DNA of 64,000 nt from Halomarinibacterium sp041392205 (lineage in GTDB: Bacteria; Bacteroidota; Bacteroidia; Flavobacteriales; Flavobacteriaceae), in assembly GCA_041392205.1 (NCBI GenBank), contig JAWKMO010000002.1, positions 1-64,000 of the forward strand, in the 5' to 3' direction. The position numbers were made by a program, and so were the translations under genes. Shown here piece by piece: positions 26,423 to 35,392 of this stretch. Below the pieces are notes generated by a model that saw only the letters and a list, made by a program, of their open reading frames with translations, had not been told where the DNA came from and did not search any database. Positions within the stretch are counted from its first letter, which is position 1. Every line of letters begins with the position of its first letter.

Positions 26423-26907
26423 ATTTATGGCAAAAATTAAGGCGAATTAGCTTTTTTAAGCTAGTACCCTTTGGTGGGTTACTCATTCAAAAGCCGTTAT
26501 TAATTTTTCCTATTTTAATGGCTACAAAAGAAGCTTTAAAAACAAGTCAGGAACTATATGGTGCTGCTCACAATCGTAATGGAAAAGCCAATGCTTTTCG
26601 TCATGCGTATTGGAATTTTGTCCTTTGTAAAAAAACACTAAAATTTACTAAAAACGTACAAAAAAGTGTTATTTGGACTAAAAAAGTAGTTGACTTTTAT
26701 GAAAAAGTAACAAAAAATGAAATTTTAGACACAAAAATGGATCTTCAAAATAATGCCTTTGGAAGAAATCATTTTACAACTCATTTTAATAAAAAAGAAG
26801 CAGAAATAGTTAGTTTTTTTCAAAATTCGGCTCAAAAAGCACAAAAAGTGACCAAAATTGAAGAAATTGACCTTATAAAAAATCAATTGGTTTATATTTC
26901 AGAGTAA
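26419..26907 (+). CDS. DUF6973-type protein of unknown function
   Basis: The 162-residue protein starts by a 4-bp ATGA overlap with hemE. The core is NGKANAFRHAYWNFVLC followed further on by LDTKMDLQNNAFGRNH. This fits DUF6973-type proteins, which have a conserved NAFRHAxW and MDLxNNxxG pair; His and Asp residues of these motifs could bind a metal. There is no clear signal peptide, only a weakly hydrophobic N-terminus. It is embedded in the haem operon with EI24 and hemF downstream, so a link to haem or iron is possible but unproven. Confidence 0.65.
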   Translation: MNLWQKLRRISFFKLVPFGGLLIQKPLLIFPILMATKEALKTSQELYGAAHNRNGKANAFRHAYWNFVLCKKTLKFTKNVQKSVIWTKKVVDFYEKVTKNEILDTKMDLQNNAFGRNHFTTHFNKKEAEIVSFFQNSAQKAQKVTKIEEIDLIKNQLVYISE

Positions 26908-26909
26908 TC

Positions 26910-27659
26910 ATGTTTAAAAACTATTTTATAGGAATCAAGGCATACGCAGGAGTATTTTCATTAATTGGAAAATTGGGGTTATGGAAATTCTTTTTAGTGC
27001 CCATTCTCATTAGCCTAATTACCGCGCTCTCAATTGGATTTTTAGCCTGGGGATTATCTGATACTATGGGAACATATATTTCAAAAATTTGGGTTTGGGA
27101 ATGGGGTTCAGCAACTTTTAAAACCATTAGCAACGTTATTGCCGGCATCGCCATTATTGCCATCGGGCTTATTTTATACAAACATATCATTATGGCGTTA
27201 AGCGCTCCTTTTATGGGCCCTGTTTCCGAAAAAATTGAAGAACATTTGACCGGGAAAAAGGGAGCACAGGAATCTTCCCAATTCCTGAATCTTTTATGGC
27301 GTGGGATTCGTGTCAACCTTCGAAATTTATTGATGGAACTACTATTTACCATTCCAATTATACTCATGGGTTTTATCCCAATAATTGGTTTAATCTCAAC
27401 GCCTTTGCTATTTTTGGTTCAGTCCTATTACGCAGGCTTTGGAAATATGGATTATACCTTAGAGCGTCATTTAAGCTATTCAAAAAGCAATGCCTTTGTA
27501 AGGTTACATAGTGGTATTGCTATGGGCCTTGGCTCTGTTTTTATGGCTCTATTGCTTATCCCTGTAATAGGAATTATTTTGGCACTCCCTCTTTCGGTAA
27601 CGGCTGCTAGTACTGCTACTTTAGAAATTATATCCCCTACAGAAAAAAATAAAAATTAA
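26910..27659 (+). CDS. EI24/CysZ-family membrane protein
   Basis: The 249-residue protein has four to five long hydrophobic segments (for example FFLVPILISLITALSIGFLA and LLMELLFTIPIILMGFIPII) and the EI24 pattern ALSAPFMGPVSEKIEEHLTG and QSYYAGFGNMDYTLERH. CysZ, the best-known relative, imports sulfate; most Bacteroidota members are uncharacterised. Its last base overlaps the start of hemF, so it belongs to the haem operon. Possible roles include moving an intermediate or an ion, but nothing in the sequence decides this. Confidence 0.8.
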   Translation: MFKNYFIGIKAYAGVFSLIGKLGLWKFFLVPILISLITALSIGFLAWGLSDTMGTYISKIWVWEWGSATFKTISNVIAGIAIIAIGLILYKHIIMALSAPFMGPVSEKIEEHLTGKKGAQESSQFLNLLWRGIRVNLRNLLMELLFTIPIILMGFIPIIGLISTPLLFLVQSYYAGFGNMDYTLERHLSYSKSNAFVRLHSGIAMGLGSVFMALLLIPVIGIILALPLSVTAASTATLEIISPTEKNKN

Positions 27660-28561
27660 TGAAAGCGCAATTTGTCAGTTATATTCAAAATTTACAAAAT
27701 ACCATCACCTCTGCTCTGGAAGAAATAGACGGAAAGGCCACTTTTAAAGAAGATTATTGGAGTCGAGCCGAAGGTGGAGGCGGTCGCACTCGAGTTATTG
27801 AAAATGGAAATGTCTTTGAAAAGGGAGGAGTCAATATTAGTGAAGTTTTTGGCGAACTCCCCATAAGCATGCAACAGTATTTTGGGGTAAATGAGGCTAA
27901 TTTTTTTGCATGTGGTTTAAGCCTTGTTCTTCATCCCAAAAACCCATTTGTGCCAACGGTTCACGCCAATTGGCGTTATTTCGAAATGTATAACAAGGAA
28001 GGGGAAATTGTAGATTGTTGGTTTGGTGGCGGACAAGATTTAACCCCTTATTACCTATTTGAAGAAGACACGAAACACTTTCACCAAATATGCAAAATAG
28101 CTTGCGATAAACATCATCCAGAATTTTATCAGCATTACAAAAAGAAATGTGACGATTATTTTTGGAATACGCACAGAGAGGAAGCACGTGGCATAGGAGG
28201 CTTATTTTTCGATTATTTGAAAGCTACTGAAGAAATGAGTATGGAAGATTGGTACAACTTTGTAACGAGTGTTGGAGATAGTTTCTTAGAAGCTTATTTA
28301 CCAATAGTAGAAAAAAGGAAGAATATTTCAAATACAAAAGAACATAGGGATTGGCAAGAAATAAGACGTGGGCGATATGTTGAATTCAATTTAGTTCATG
28401 ATAAGGGAACGTTGTTCGGTTTAAAAACAAATGGCAGAATTGAAAGCATTTTAATGAGTCTTCCCTCCCACGTCCAATGGCGGTATGATTACCATCCCAA
28501 AAAAGGAAGTGAAGAAGAAAAATTGATTGAAATTTTAAAATCGCCAAAAGATTGGATTTAA
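27659..28561 (+). CDS. hemF: Oxygen-dependent coproporphyrinogen III oxidase
   Basis: A 300-residue HemF, near the normal length. Hallmarks are EGGGGRTRV-type loop (about residue 38), FVPTVHANWRYFEM, WFGGGQDLTPYYL, GIGGLFFDYL and GRYVEFNLVHDKGT near the end. It oxidatively decarboxylates coproporphyrinogen III to protoporphyrinogen IX with O2, indicating an aerobic haem pathway. No oxygen-independent HemN is in the window. It overlaps the EI24 gene by one base. Confidence 0.96.
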   Translation: MKAQFVSYIQNLQNTITSALEEIDGKATFKEDYWSRAEGGGGRTRVIENGNVFEKGGVNISEVFGELPISMQQYFGVNEANFFACGLSLVLHPKNPFVPTVHANWRYFEMYNKEGEIVDCWFGGGQDLTPYYLFEEDTKHFHQICKIACDKHHPEFYQHYKKKCDDYFWNTHREEARGIGGLFFDYLKATEEMSMEDWYNFVTSVGDSFLEAYLPIVEKRKNISNTKEHRDWQEIRRGRYVEFNLVHDKGTLFGLKTNGRIESILMSLPSHVQWRYDYHPKKGSEEEKLIEILKSPKDWI

Positions 28562-28569
28562 GTAGTTAT

Positions 28570-28632
28570 CCCCTCGAGCGCAGTCGAGGGGTTTCGTTTT
28601 AAAATAAAAAAGGTCTCGCCTGCGCTCGACCA
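28570..28632. repeat. REP-like palindromic element
   Basis: An 8-bp stem CCCCTCGA / TCGAGGGG around GCGCAG (28570-28591), then about 20 bp later the related sequence GGTCTCGCCTGCGCTCGACC (28612-28631). Both contain the core CTCGAGCGCAG/CTGCGCTCGA in opposite orientation, a pattern common between genes of flavobacteria. It is much richer in GC than the surroundings. It may fold, and may act as a terminator or REP element between hemF and hemB. Confidence 0.6.
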
Positions 28633-28643
28633 GATATGAAATT

Positions 28644-29633
28644 ATGTACCCATTAAATAGAAATAGAAGATTACGAAGCAATGAATCAATACGAAGCCTT
28701 GTTAGAGAAACCATCATTTCACCCAATGACTTTTTAGTTCCTCTTTTTATTGTTGAAGGGAACAGTATTAAAGAAGAAATTCCTTCAATGCCTAATTACT
28801 ATCGTTACAGTCTGGATTTTCTTTCAAAAGAAGTAAAAGCACTTTGGTCACTGGGACTAAAAAGTGTTCTCCTTTTTGTGAAAGTTCCTGAAAAGTTAAA
28901 AGACAACCAGGGAAAAGAAGCGCTAAACCCTAACGGATTAATGCAACGTGCTATTAAAACGGTAAAAGATGCGGTGCCAGAAATGTTAGTAATGACCGAC
29001 GTTGCCCTCGACCCTTATTCCATCTATGGACACGACGGTATTATTGAGAAAGGAGTTATTTTAAATGACGAAACTGCTCAAATTTTAGCTGAAATGAGTA
29101 TTTCTCATGCAAAAGCCGGAGCCAATTTTGTAGCCCCAAGCGATATGATGGATGGTCGTGTTTTAATGATTCGTGAGGCCCTTGAAGAGGAAGGCTATAC
29201 AGATACAGGAATTATGAGTTATAGTGCCAAATATGCTTCGGCCTTTTATGGGCCTTTTCGTGATGCTTTAAATAGTGCCCCTGTGAATATGAAAAACATT
29301 CCTAAAGATAAAAAAACGTATCAAATGGATCCTGCCAATCGAGAGGAAGCCATTAGGGAAGTTGAAATGGATATTGACGAAGGAGCCGATATCGTGATGG
29401 TAAAACCAGGGTTGTGTTATTTGGATATTGTGAGGGAAATTAGAAATCATGTTGAGGTCCCTGTTGCAGTCTATCAAGTAAGTGGGGAATATGCAATGTT
29501 AAAAGCCGCTGCCGAAAAAGGGTGGCTAGATCACGACGCCGCAATGATGGAACAAATTACCGCTATTAAAAGAGCAGGGGCTCATATAATTGCTAGCTAT
29601 TTTGCGAAAGATGTGGTGAAATTAATTTCATAA
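28644..29633 (+). CDS. hemB: Porphobilinogen synthase (delta-aminolevulinic acid dehydratase)
   Basis: A 329-residue HemB with the two Schiff-base lysines in YSAKYASAFYGPFRDA and DIVMVKPGLCYLDI. The metal site reads DVALDPYSIYGHDG, without the Cys triad of zinc-dependent enzymes, so it should be the Mg2+/K+-type. It joins two 5-aminolevulinates to porphobilinogen. A REP-like palindrome separates it from hemF, so it may have its own transcript. Confidence 0.96.
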   Translation: MYPLNRNRRLRSNESIRSLVRETIISPNDFLVPLFIVEGNSIKEEIPSMPNYYRYSLDFLSKEVKALWSLGLKSVLLFVKVPEKLKDNQGKEALNPNGLMQRAIKTVKDAVPEMLVMTDVALDPYSIYGHDGIIEKGVILNDETAQILAEMSISHAKAGANFVAPSDMMDGRVLMIREALEEEGYTDTGIMSYSAKYASAFYGPFRDALNSAPVNMKNIPKDKKTYQMDPANREEAIREVEMDIDEGADIVMVKPGLCYLDIVREIRNHVEVPVAVYQVSGEYAMLKAAAEKGWLDHDAAMMEQITAIKRAGAHIIASYFAKDVVKLIS

Positions 29634-29696
29634 TTAAACTAAAAAAATTAGCAAAACTTTATTAGTAAACAGCATGATTTCACATACATTTACCGT

Positions 29697-30053
29697 GTGA
29701 AAAAGACCCTTTTATTCTTATCACTTCCGTTTCTGATTTCCATCTTTTTGACTTCAGAAAGTTTTGCTTTTTCAACTTCTGAGGGAGCCGTTACATCTTT
29801 TTTTCAGAAGGAAAATACGGGCATTCAAGCCCCTATAAATCATCCCCTCTTATTTGTTGATGAGGTTGCTGTAGGCAATTCTTTTGAACAGAATTTTTAT
29901 CCAAAAATAAATTTCTTTTCTGAAAAATGCACTCGTTTTAATGCGCTTTTATTGGGTAATACCCCTTCAGAAAATAAAGCCCTTTTCTTATTTAAAAAGA
30001 ACTTAAAAAAACTCCTTTCACAACAAATCTTCCCCTTTCATTTATTTTGGTAA
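29697..30053 (+). CDS. Small secreted protein of unknown function
   Basis: The 118-residue product begins with GTG at 29697, preceded by a -7-like TACATTTA about 6 bp upstream. It has a clear signal peptide (KKTLLFLSLPFLISIFLTSE, cleavage near SFAFS). The rest is unremarkable and Phe-rich with a basic stretch (FLFKKNLKKLLSQQ) at the end, and no domain is recognised. It may be a genuine small exported protein or a decayed gene. Confidence 0.45.
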   Translation: MKKTLLFLSLPFLISIFLTSESFAFSTSEGAVTSFFQKENTGIQAPINHPLLFVDEVAVGNSFEQNFYPKINFFSEKCTRFNALLLGNTPSENKALFLFKKNLKKLLSQQIFPFHLFW

Positions 30054-30112
30054 CGTGTGTTTATTTAATGCAAAATTTTAAATAAATATATTAATTATCA
30101 ATACTTTACAAA

Positions 30113-30583
30113 ATGAAATCAAGCACAATAATTATTGGCGCTATACTTTTGGCGGCTACTTTTTTACCTTTAGTTTATTTAATCACTCAAACCTCTCAAA
30201 AAGAAAAGAAAATTCGCAAATCGATTCAAAAATTATGTACTCAAAATAAAATTGTTTTAAGTGAATTAGAACTTAACGGAGACTTAATTTTAGGAATTGA
30301 TCCCAAGCAAAAGAAAGTAGTTTACAGCAGTAGAAAGCACCATCCTGAAAAATTTGAAATAATAGATTTAAAACCACAAACCGAATGTCGTGTAAAAACG
30401 CAAAAGGGACAAGGAAAACATTTAGAATGGGTAGGTATTGAACTTGTAAATGGCGCCTCAAAAAAAGACATTGTATTTTACCAAGAAGATGAAGACGATG
30501 CCCCTATTACAAATCCTAGTAAATGTTTAAAAGATGCCGAAAAATGGCAGACCCTTATCTCCTCTTTATTAAAGCCTTCTTAA
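30113..30583 (+). CDS. Single-pass membrane protein of unknown function
   Basis: The 156-residue protein has an N-terminal membrane helix (IIIGAILLAATFLPLVYLI) followed by a basic segment and a soluble beta-rich domain of about 120 residues (VLSELELNGDLILGIDPKQK and KKVVYSSRKHHPEKF). The family is not recognised. An inverted repeat at 30606-30635 lies just downstream, overlapping the end of the convergent kinase gene. Confidence 0.6.
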   Translation: MKSSTIIIGAILLAATFLPLVYLITQTSQKEKKIRKSIQKLCTQNKIVLSELELNGDLILGIDPKQKKVVYSSRKHHPEKFEIIDLKPQTECRVKTQKGQGKHLEWVGIELVNGASKKDIVFYQEDEDDAPITNPSKCLKDAEKWQTLISSLLKPS

Positions 30584-30624
30584 GAATTAGTGTTTTTTAA
30601 ATTTAGGTCGCGGTGATTTTTATA

Positions 30625-32844
30625 TTATCGCGACCCTATTGGAGTTAGGTTTCGTAATATGGTAGTAAGGAACTGAGAAACATCGTAAGGTTTTAATATA
30701 ATATCATTCATACCACTATCTAAGATAATTTTTCTCAAATCATCAATTTCCACTGCCGTAAGAGCAATAATGGGTGTTTTAGAGTTAAATTCTCGTATAC
30801 TTTTAGTCGCTTCAATTCCTCCTATCCCTGGCATATGAATATCCATTAATATAAGATCGAAATTAGTGTTTCTTACCTTCTCGATAGCTTCCTCACCATC
30901 GTCTGCTAAGGCACATTTAAAATTGCGTTGTTCTAATATTTTTTGAGTGATTTTTTGATTTATTCTATTATCATCAACTACTAAAATATGAGGCTGTCCT
31001 AAAGAACTTTCAAGAGCTGCTAGTTCTTGATAGGCAATGGGGTATTCTGTAGCCTCCATCTTTTCGTTTGCCTTAAGTTCTATGGCAAAACTAAAGGATG
31101 TTCCTTTTCCTAATTCACTTTGTAAATGGATTTCACTCCCATAAAGTGCTAAGAGTTTTTTAACTATGGGAAGTCCTAATCCGGTTCCTTGATAATTGTA
31201 ATTTTTATTTTGTACTTGTGAAAATTCTTCAAAAATACTTTCTCTGTTTTCTTTAGGAATTCCTATTCCATCGTCTTTAACTTCAAAATGAATTTTATAG
31301 GTTCCATAATTTGCAGATTTAAGTTGTTTTATAGTGACCCAAATGTTTCCGTTTTCGTTAAACTTTACCGCGTTACCTACCAAGTTCATTAATATTTGCG
31401 ATAGTCTTACAGAATCCCCTATAAGAAAATCGGGAATTGTTTTATCTATGGACAAATGAATGGTGTTTTTATTTTGTTCTAGGCTGAAGTTAAAAGTGCG
31501 AATGATATTCTGTAATAAACGGCTAAGGGAAAAAGCGGTGGTTTCTAATTTTACTCCATTTGCATCTATTTTGTTAAGGGTAAGTACGTCATTAATAAGT
31601 GCCAAAAGGTAGTCTGCTGAAAATTTTAACGATTTTAAATCATCTTTATGAGAGGATAACTCCTTATCCTCCAATAGGATGGAAGAGATACCAATAACTC
31701 CATAAAGGGGTGTCCTAAGCTCATGGCTTATGGTAGAAAAAAACTGTGTTTTTAATTTGGACAGGCGCTCTGCCTCTTCTTTTGCTTGGGTTAATTCTAA
31801 ATTCTTATGAAAAAGACGGTTTATATAGCGTTTTCGTGTTTTTGATAGTCTAAAAATAATGGCAAATGCAATCAATAAAATGGCAAAGGAGCCAATAAAA
31901 ATATAAGAAAGTAATTTTGATTTTTGTATTAATTTTTGTGAATACTCCTTTTCCTTTTTTACCCTTTCAAGATCATTTTGGTATTGTTCTAATTTAAATT
32001 TGGCGCTAGTTTCTAGGAGCCTTTGTTCACTTATAATTTTGTTTAATTCGGTATTAATTTCCTTTCTTTTTTTTAAACTAGCAATGGCAGCTTCAAAATC
32101 TCCCTTTTTTTCATAGGCTTTAGAAAGGTAGTCTTCTGCTTCTACTACTTGATTCAAAAAATTCCCTTTTTCTGCTCTTTTGGATATATCTTCAAAAATT
32201 GAAATGCATAAATCAATATCTATATTTTTATAATAATGGTATCTTCCAAATAGAATGTCTAAGTTAATACCATATAAAGGATGGAGTGAAGGGTTTAAGG
32301 AAACGATACTTTTTGCTTTGTTTAAATAAGGGAATGCTTTATCAAGCTCATTTAAATTGATATGGGTCCAAGCAATATTTATGTAATTAGCTAACAACCC
32401 TTTTTCGGAACGGTTACCACTTAAGTTTAGCTCAAGGCTTTTTTTAAAATTCTCTTTTGCCTTTTCAACACTTCCTCCACTTTCCATATAAAGATTTCCA
32501 ATATCATTATAAACCCCTGCAATAAAAGTATCTTGTTTGGTTAGTCGTGCATATTCTAACGCTTTATTATAATATTCTAATCCGTTAAGAGTGTCTTTTA
32601 AATCGGTATAAATAGACCCTAATCTATTATACCCTGCAGAAGTATTAAAATGATCTCCTTTTTTAATCGTTTCCTCTATAATAACCCCTGCGGTAATAAT
32701 GGCGCTTTTATAATCGTAGGCATAAGAGTCCTCAAAAGTTTTTTTAATAAGCACTTTTATGCTATCGTTAGAAATAGTATCTTTCTGAGCGTAGAATAGT
32801 GAGGGGAAGAAGAGTAGGATTAAAATGAGTTTAGGGTCTTTCAT
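30625..32844 (-). CDS. Hybrid sensor histidine kinase with TPR sensor region and receiver domain
   Basis: A 739-residue protein: signal peptide (residues 1-19), periplasmic TPR repeats to about residue 280, a coiled coil, one membrane helix (about 312-332, LSYIFIGSFAILLIAFAIIF), and a HisKA domain with FFSTISHELRTPLYGV (phospho-accepting His). A HATPase domain follows (NLVGNAVKFNENG, DDGIGIP, GTGLGLPI), then a C-terminal receiver with HILVVDDNRINQK and LILMDIHMPG. No output DNA-binding domain is present, so phosphate must move to another partner. It is monocistronic and no cognate regulator is adjacent. Confidence 0.93.
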   Translation of the reverse strand: MKDPKLILILLFFPSLFYAQKDTISNDSIKVLIKKTFEDSYAYDYKSAIITAGVIIEETIKKGDHFNTSAGYNRLGSIYTDLKDTLNGLEYYNKALEYARLTKQDTFIAGVYNDIGNLYMESGGSVEKAKENFKKSLELNLSGNRSEKGLLANYINIAWTHINLNELDKAFPYLNKAKSIVSLNPSLHPLYGINLDILFGRYHYYKNIDIDLCISIFEDISKRAEKGNFLNQVVEAEDYLSKAYEKKGDFEAAIASLKKRKEINTELNKIISEQRLLETSAKFKLEQYQNDLERVKKEKEYSQKLIQKSKLLSYIFIGSFAILLIAFAIIFRLSKTRKRYINRLFHKNLELTQAKEEAERLSKLKTQFFSTISHELRTPLYGVIGISSILLEDKELSSHKDDLKSLKFSADYLLALINDVLTLNKIDANGVKLETTAFSLSRLLQNIIRTFNFSLEQNKNTIHLSIDKTIPDFLIGDSVRLSQILMNLVGNAVKFNENGNIWVTIKQLKSANYGTYKIHFEVKDDGIGIPKENRESIFEEFSQVQNKNYNYQGTGLGLPIVKKLLALYGSEIHLQSELGKGTSFSFAIELKANEKMEATEYPIAYQELAALESSLGQPHILVVDDNRINQKITQKILEQRNFKCALADDGEEAIEKVRNTNFDLILMDIHMPGIGGIEATKSIREFNSKTPIIALTAVEIDDLRKIILDSGMNDIILKPYDVSQFLTTILRNLTPIGSR

Positions 32845-32930
32845 TTTTAATATATCTAAGATAAAGCTACTTAAAAATATTTTAAATAAAAATTTTTTAA
32901 AATACGTATAAACACCTGTTTTTACACTTA

Positions 32931-33422
32931 ATGGATTCTATTTTAAAAATTTACAGCACTTCTATTACCTCCCCTATTGGGGTGTTGGTTCTTAAAGGAT
33001 CAAAGGAAAGTTTACTATCGGTTTCGTTTTGTGATGTTCCAAAAAAAAAGTCGAAAGATATTCCTCAAATATTAGTTGAAACCATGACACAGCTTACCGA
33101 GTATTTTGAAGGAAAACGCACTGCGTTTAATCTTCCTTTAAAACCTCAAGGAACCCCTTTTCAAAAGAAAGTGTGGACCCAATTACAACAAATCCCTTAC
33201 GGAAAAACCTCTTCCTACCAAGAGATGGCCAATACATTAGGAGATCCAAAAGTAATTAGAGCCGCCGCTGCTGCCAATGGAAAAAACCCTATAGCCATCA
33301 TCATTCCGTGCCACAGAGTTATTGGCAGTGATGGTTCACTTACCGGATACGCAGGAGGCTTACACAGAAAAAAATGGTTATTACAACACGAAAGCCCCTT
33401 AAAACAAGGGGAACTTTTTTAA
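32931..33422 (+). CDS. ogt: Methylated-DNA-protein-cysteine methyltransferase
   Basis: The 163-residue protein has the acceptor motif PCHRV with Cys127, the helix-turn-helix segment YGKTSSYQEMANTLGDPKVI, and the closing GYAGGLHRKKWLL. It removes alkyl groups from O6-alkylguanine by transferring them to Cys127 and is consumed in the process. It lacks the AdaA domain. Its 3' end contains a short hairpin CCCCTT/AAGGGG followed by T residues, which may terminate transcription 10 bp before the next start. Confidence 0.93.
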   Translation: MDSILKIYSTSITSPIGVLVLKGSKESLLSVSFCDVPKKKSKDIPQILVETMTQLTEYFEGKRTAFNLPLKPQGTPFQKKVWTQLQQIPYGKTSSYQEMANTLGDPKVIRAAAAANGKNPIAIIIPCHRVIGSDGSLTGYAGGLHRKKWLLQHESPLKQGELF

Positions 33423-33431
33423 CTAAACAAA

Positions 33432-34586
33432 ATGAAACGACTAAAAAACTTCTTTAAAGGGCTTGCCATTATAATTGTTCTTTTAATAGCAACACTCTAC
33501 ATTACAGACACCGATTACCTATTAAAAGCGGTACGAACCATTTACCTTACAGGGCATACTACGGCCTATCTTGAAGATTATAAAAAATTCGACAATCGAA
33601 CTGTAGAAAACGCCACGCCTCAACCTTGGCCTATTCATAAAAATTACAATACTGTTTCAGAAACAGAAAAATTATTACAATGGAATAAAAATCTAGGAAC
33701 CGTCGCCTACCTCATCATAAAAAACGATAGCATTTGGTTTGAAAAATATTACCAGGGTTATAAGGAAGATTCTAAATCCAATTCCTTTTCCATGGTAAAG
33801 AGCATGGTGACCGCCATGCTCGGAAAAGCCATTATGGAGGGGCATATTAAAAGTCTTGACCAGCCTGTAGGTGATTTTATTCCAGAATTTAATGAAGGGT
33901 TAGCCGTGCAAATGACCGTTGGGGATTTGTCTTCTATGGCATCTGGCACCAATTGGGACGAAGCCTATTATTCCCCTTTTTCGATAACTACCAGAGCCTA
34001 TTTTGATGATGATTTACGAAAGGTAATAAAAGGGTTAAAGGTTGTTGAAACTCCCGGAAAAGCTTATAAATATGCCAGCGGGGATACCGAACTTTTAGGA
34101 ATGGTGATAGAAAAAGCCACTGGTAAAACACTCGCAAAATATTTAAGCGAAAACTTTTGGAAACCTTTAGGGGCAGAACATGAGGCTCTTTGGCAAATAG
34201 ATAGTGAAGAAGAAGGCATGGAAAAATGTTTTTGTTGCCTTGCCAGTAATGCCAAAGACTTTGCACGATTTGGAAAGCTGTACAAAGACTTCGGAAAATG
34301 GAATGGAAAACAAATTTTAGACTCTGCTTTTGTCTCTAAAAACATTACCCCACGATTTCCCGAAAGTCCGCAATACGGCTACGGCTGGTGGCTTTACAAC
34401 ACCCCTAATAAAAACTTCTTTATGATGCGTGGCCATTTAGGTCAATATGTTATTGTGGAACCCAACGACAATGTGATTATTGTTCGATTAGGACATCAAA
34501 AAAGCCCCGATGAAGGCGTAGGTGTTTTTACGGAAGATATTACGGTATATATAGAAGAAGCTTATAAAATGCTAGAGGGGCAATAA
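33432..34586 (+). CDS. Serine hydrolase (beta-lactamase class C family)
   Basis: The 384-residue protein has an N-terminal membrane anchor (residues 8-25), the SxxK motif Ser120-MV-Lys123, a Tyr-containing second motif YKYASGDTELLG, and a third region near MRGHLGQYVIVEP. The LYITDTDYLLKAVRTIYL N-terminus is seen in the periplasmic penicillin-binding-like hydrolases of Bacteroidota. It is probably a DD-peptidase-like or esterase-like enzyme in the periplasm; true beta-lactamase activity is not implied. Confidence 0.85.
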   Translation: MKRLKNFFKGLAIIIVLLIATLYITDTDYLLKAVRTIYLTGHTTAYLEDYKKFDNRTVENATPQPWPIHKNYNTVSETEKLLQWNKNLGTVAYLIIKNDSIWFEKYYQGYKEDSKSNSFSMVKSMVTAMLGKAIMEGHIKSLDQPVGDFIPEFNEGLAVQMTVGDLSSMASGTNWDEAYYSPFSITTRAYFDDDLRKVIKGLKVVETPGKAYKYASGDTELLGMVIEKATGKTLAKYLSENFWKPLGAEHEALWQIDSEEEGMEKCFCCLASNAKDFARFGKLYKDFGKWNGKQILDSAFVSKNITPRFPESPQYGYGWWLYNTPNKNFFMMRGHLGQYVIVEPNDNVIIVRLGHQKSPDEGVGVFTEDITVYIEEAYKMLEGQ

Positions 34587-34637
34587 TTCCTAAAAAATTT
34601 GTAGCTTTACCTAACTCCCCTTTTTAAATTTTATAAA

Positions 34638-35354
34638 ATGATGTTACACCAAATCCCTTTGGAGCATATCCTGTTTATGGATATCGAAACGGTTCCCCTT
34701 GCCGAAGATTTTAATACCTTAGATGACACAACAAAATTACTTTGGGAGCAAAAAACACAGTACCAACGAAAAGACGAATTTAGCCCAGAAGCGTTTTACG
34801 ATCGAGCGGGTATTTGGGCCGAGTTTGGCAAAATTATTTGTATTTCGGTGGGCTATTTTAAATTAAAAGGGGATCTCAGAAACTTTAGAGTCACCAGCTT
34901 TTATGGAGAAGAAATTAAAATTCTTAAAGACTTTAAAACGCTTCTAGAAACCCATTTCAATAACCCTCAACACCTTCTTTGCGCTCATAATGGTAAAGAA
35001 TTCGATTTCCCGTATATTGCCCGCCGAATGATCATTAACAAAATAGGCCTTCCTTTTAAATTAAACCTCTTTGGAAAAAAACCTTGGGAAGTACCCCACT
35101 TGGACACTCTTGAGTTATGGAAGTTTGGTGATTATAAAACCTTTACTTCATTAAAATTAATGGCACACGTTTTAGGAATTCCATCTCCCAAAGATGACAT
35201 TGACGGCAGCCAAGTGCGAGAGGTATTTTATGAAGAAAAAGATTTGGATAGAATTATTCAGTATTGTGAAAAAGATGCTATTACAGTGGCTCAAATACTT
35301 TTAAGATTACGCAATGAAACGTTGCTCGATGAGAGCGAAATACTTTCGGTGTAA
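34638..35354 (+). CDS. 3'-5' exonuclease of the DnaQ/PolB-like fold
   Basis: The 238-residue protein starts with the exo I motif FMDIETVPL (Asp15, Glu17), has the exo II-type CAHNGKEFDFPYIARRM, and the exo III-type YCEKDAITVAQIL, so all acidic residues are present. It matches predicted 3'-5' exonucleases related to the proofreading domain of family-B polymerases. The substrate, DNA or RNA ends, is not shown by sequence. It stands between a hydrolase and an ABC ATPase gene with no obvious link to either. Confidence 0.85.
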   Translation: MMLHQIPLEHILFMDIETVPLAEDFNTLDDTTKLLWEQKTQYQRKDEFSPEAFYDRAGIWAEFGKIICISVGYFKLKGDLRNFRVTSFYGEEIKILKDFKTLLETHFNNPQHLLCAHNGKEFDFPYIARRMIINKIGLPFKLNLFGKKPWEVPHLDTLELWKFGDYKTFTSLKLMAHVLGIPSPKDDIDGSQVREVFYEEKDLDRIIQYCEKDAITVAQILLRLRNETLLDESEILSV

Positions 35355-35392
35355 TAAGCAATTTTTTTGGCTATAAAGCTATCTTTGTAAAG

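Noticed and set aside
26419..27659. The DUF6973-type and EI24 genes considered as a toxin-immunity pair inserted in the haem operon.
   Set aside because: No toxin motif, no composition shift, and overlaps with the flanking haem genes point to long-standing operon members.
30606..30635. Inverted repeat GGTCGCGGTGAT / ATTATCGCGACC between convergent genes as a terminator.
   Set aside because: It overlaps the end of the kinase gene and has no T run on either strand, so termination is not supported, though it may fold.
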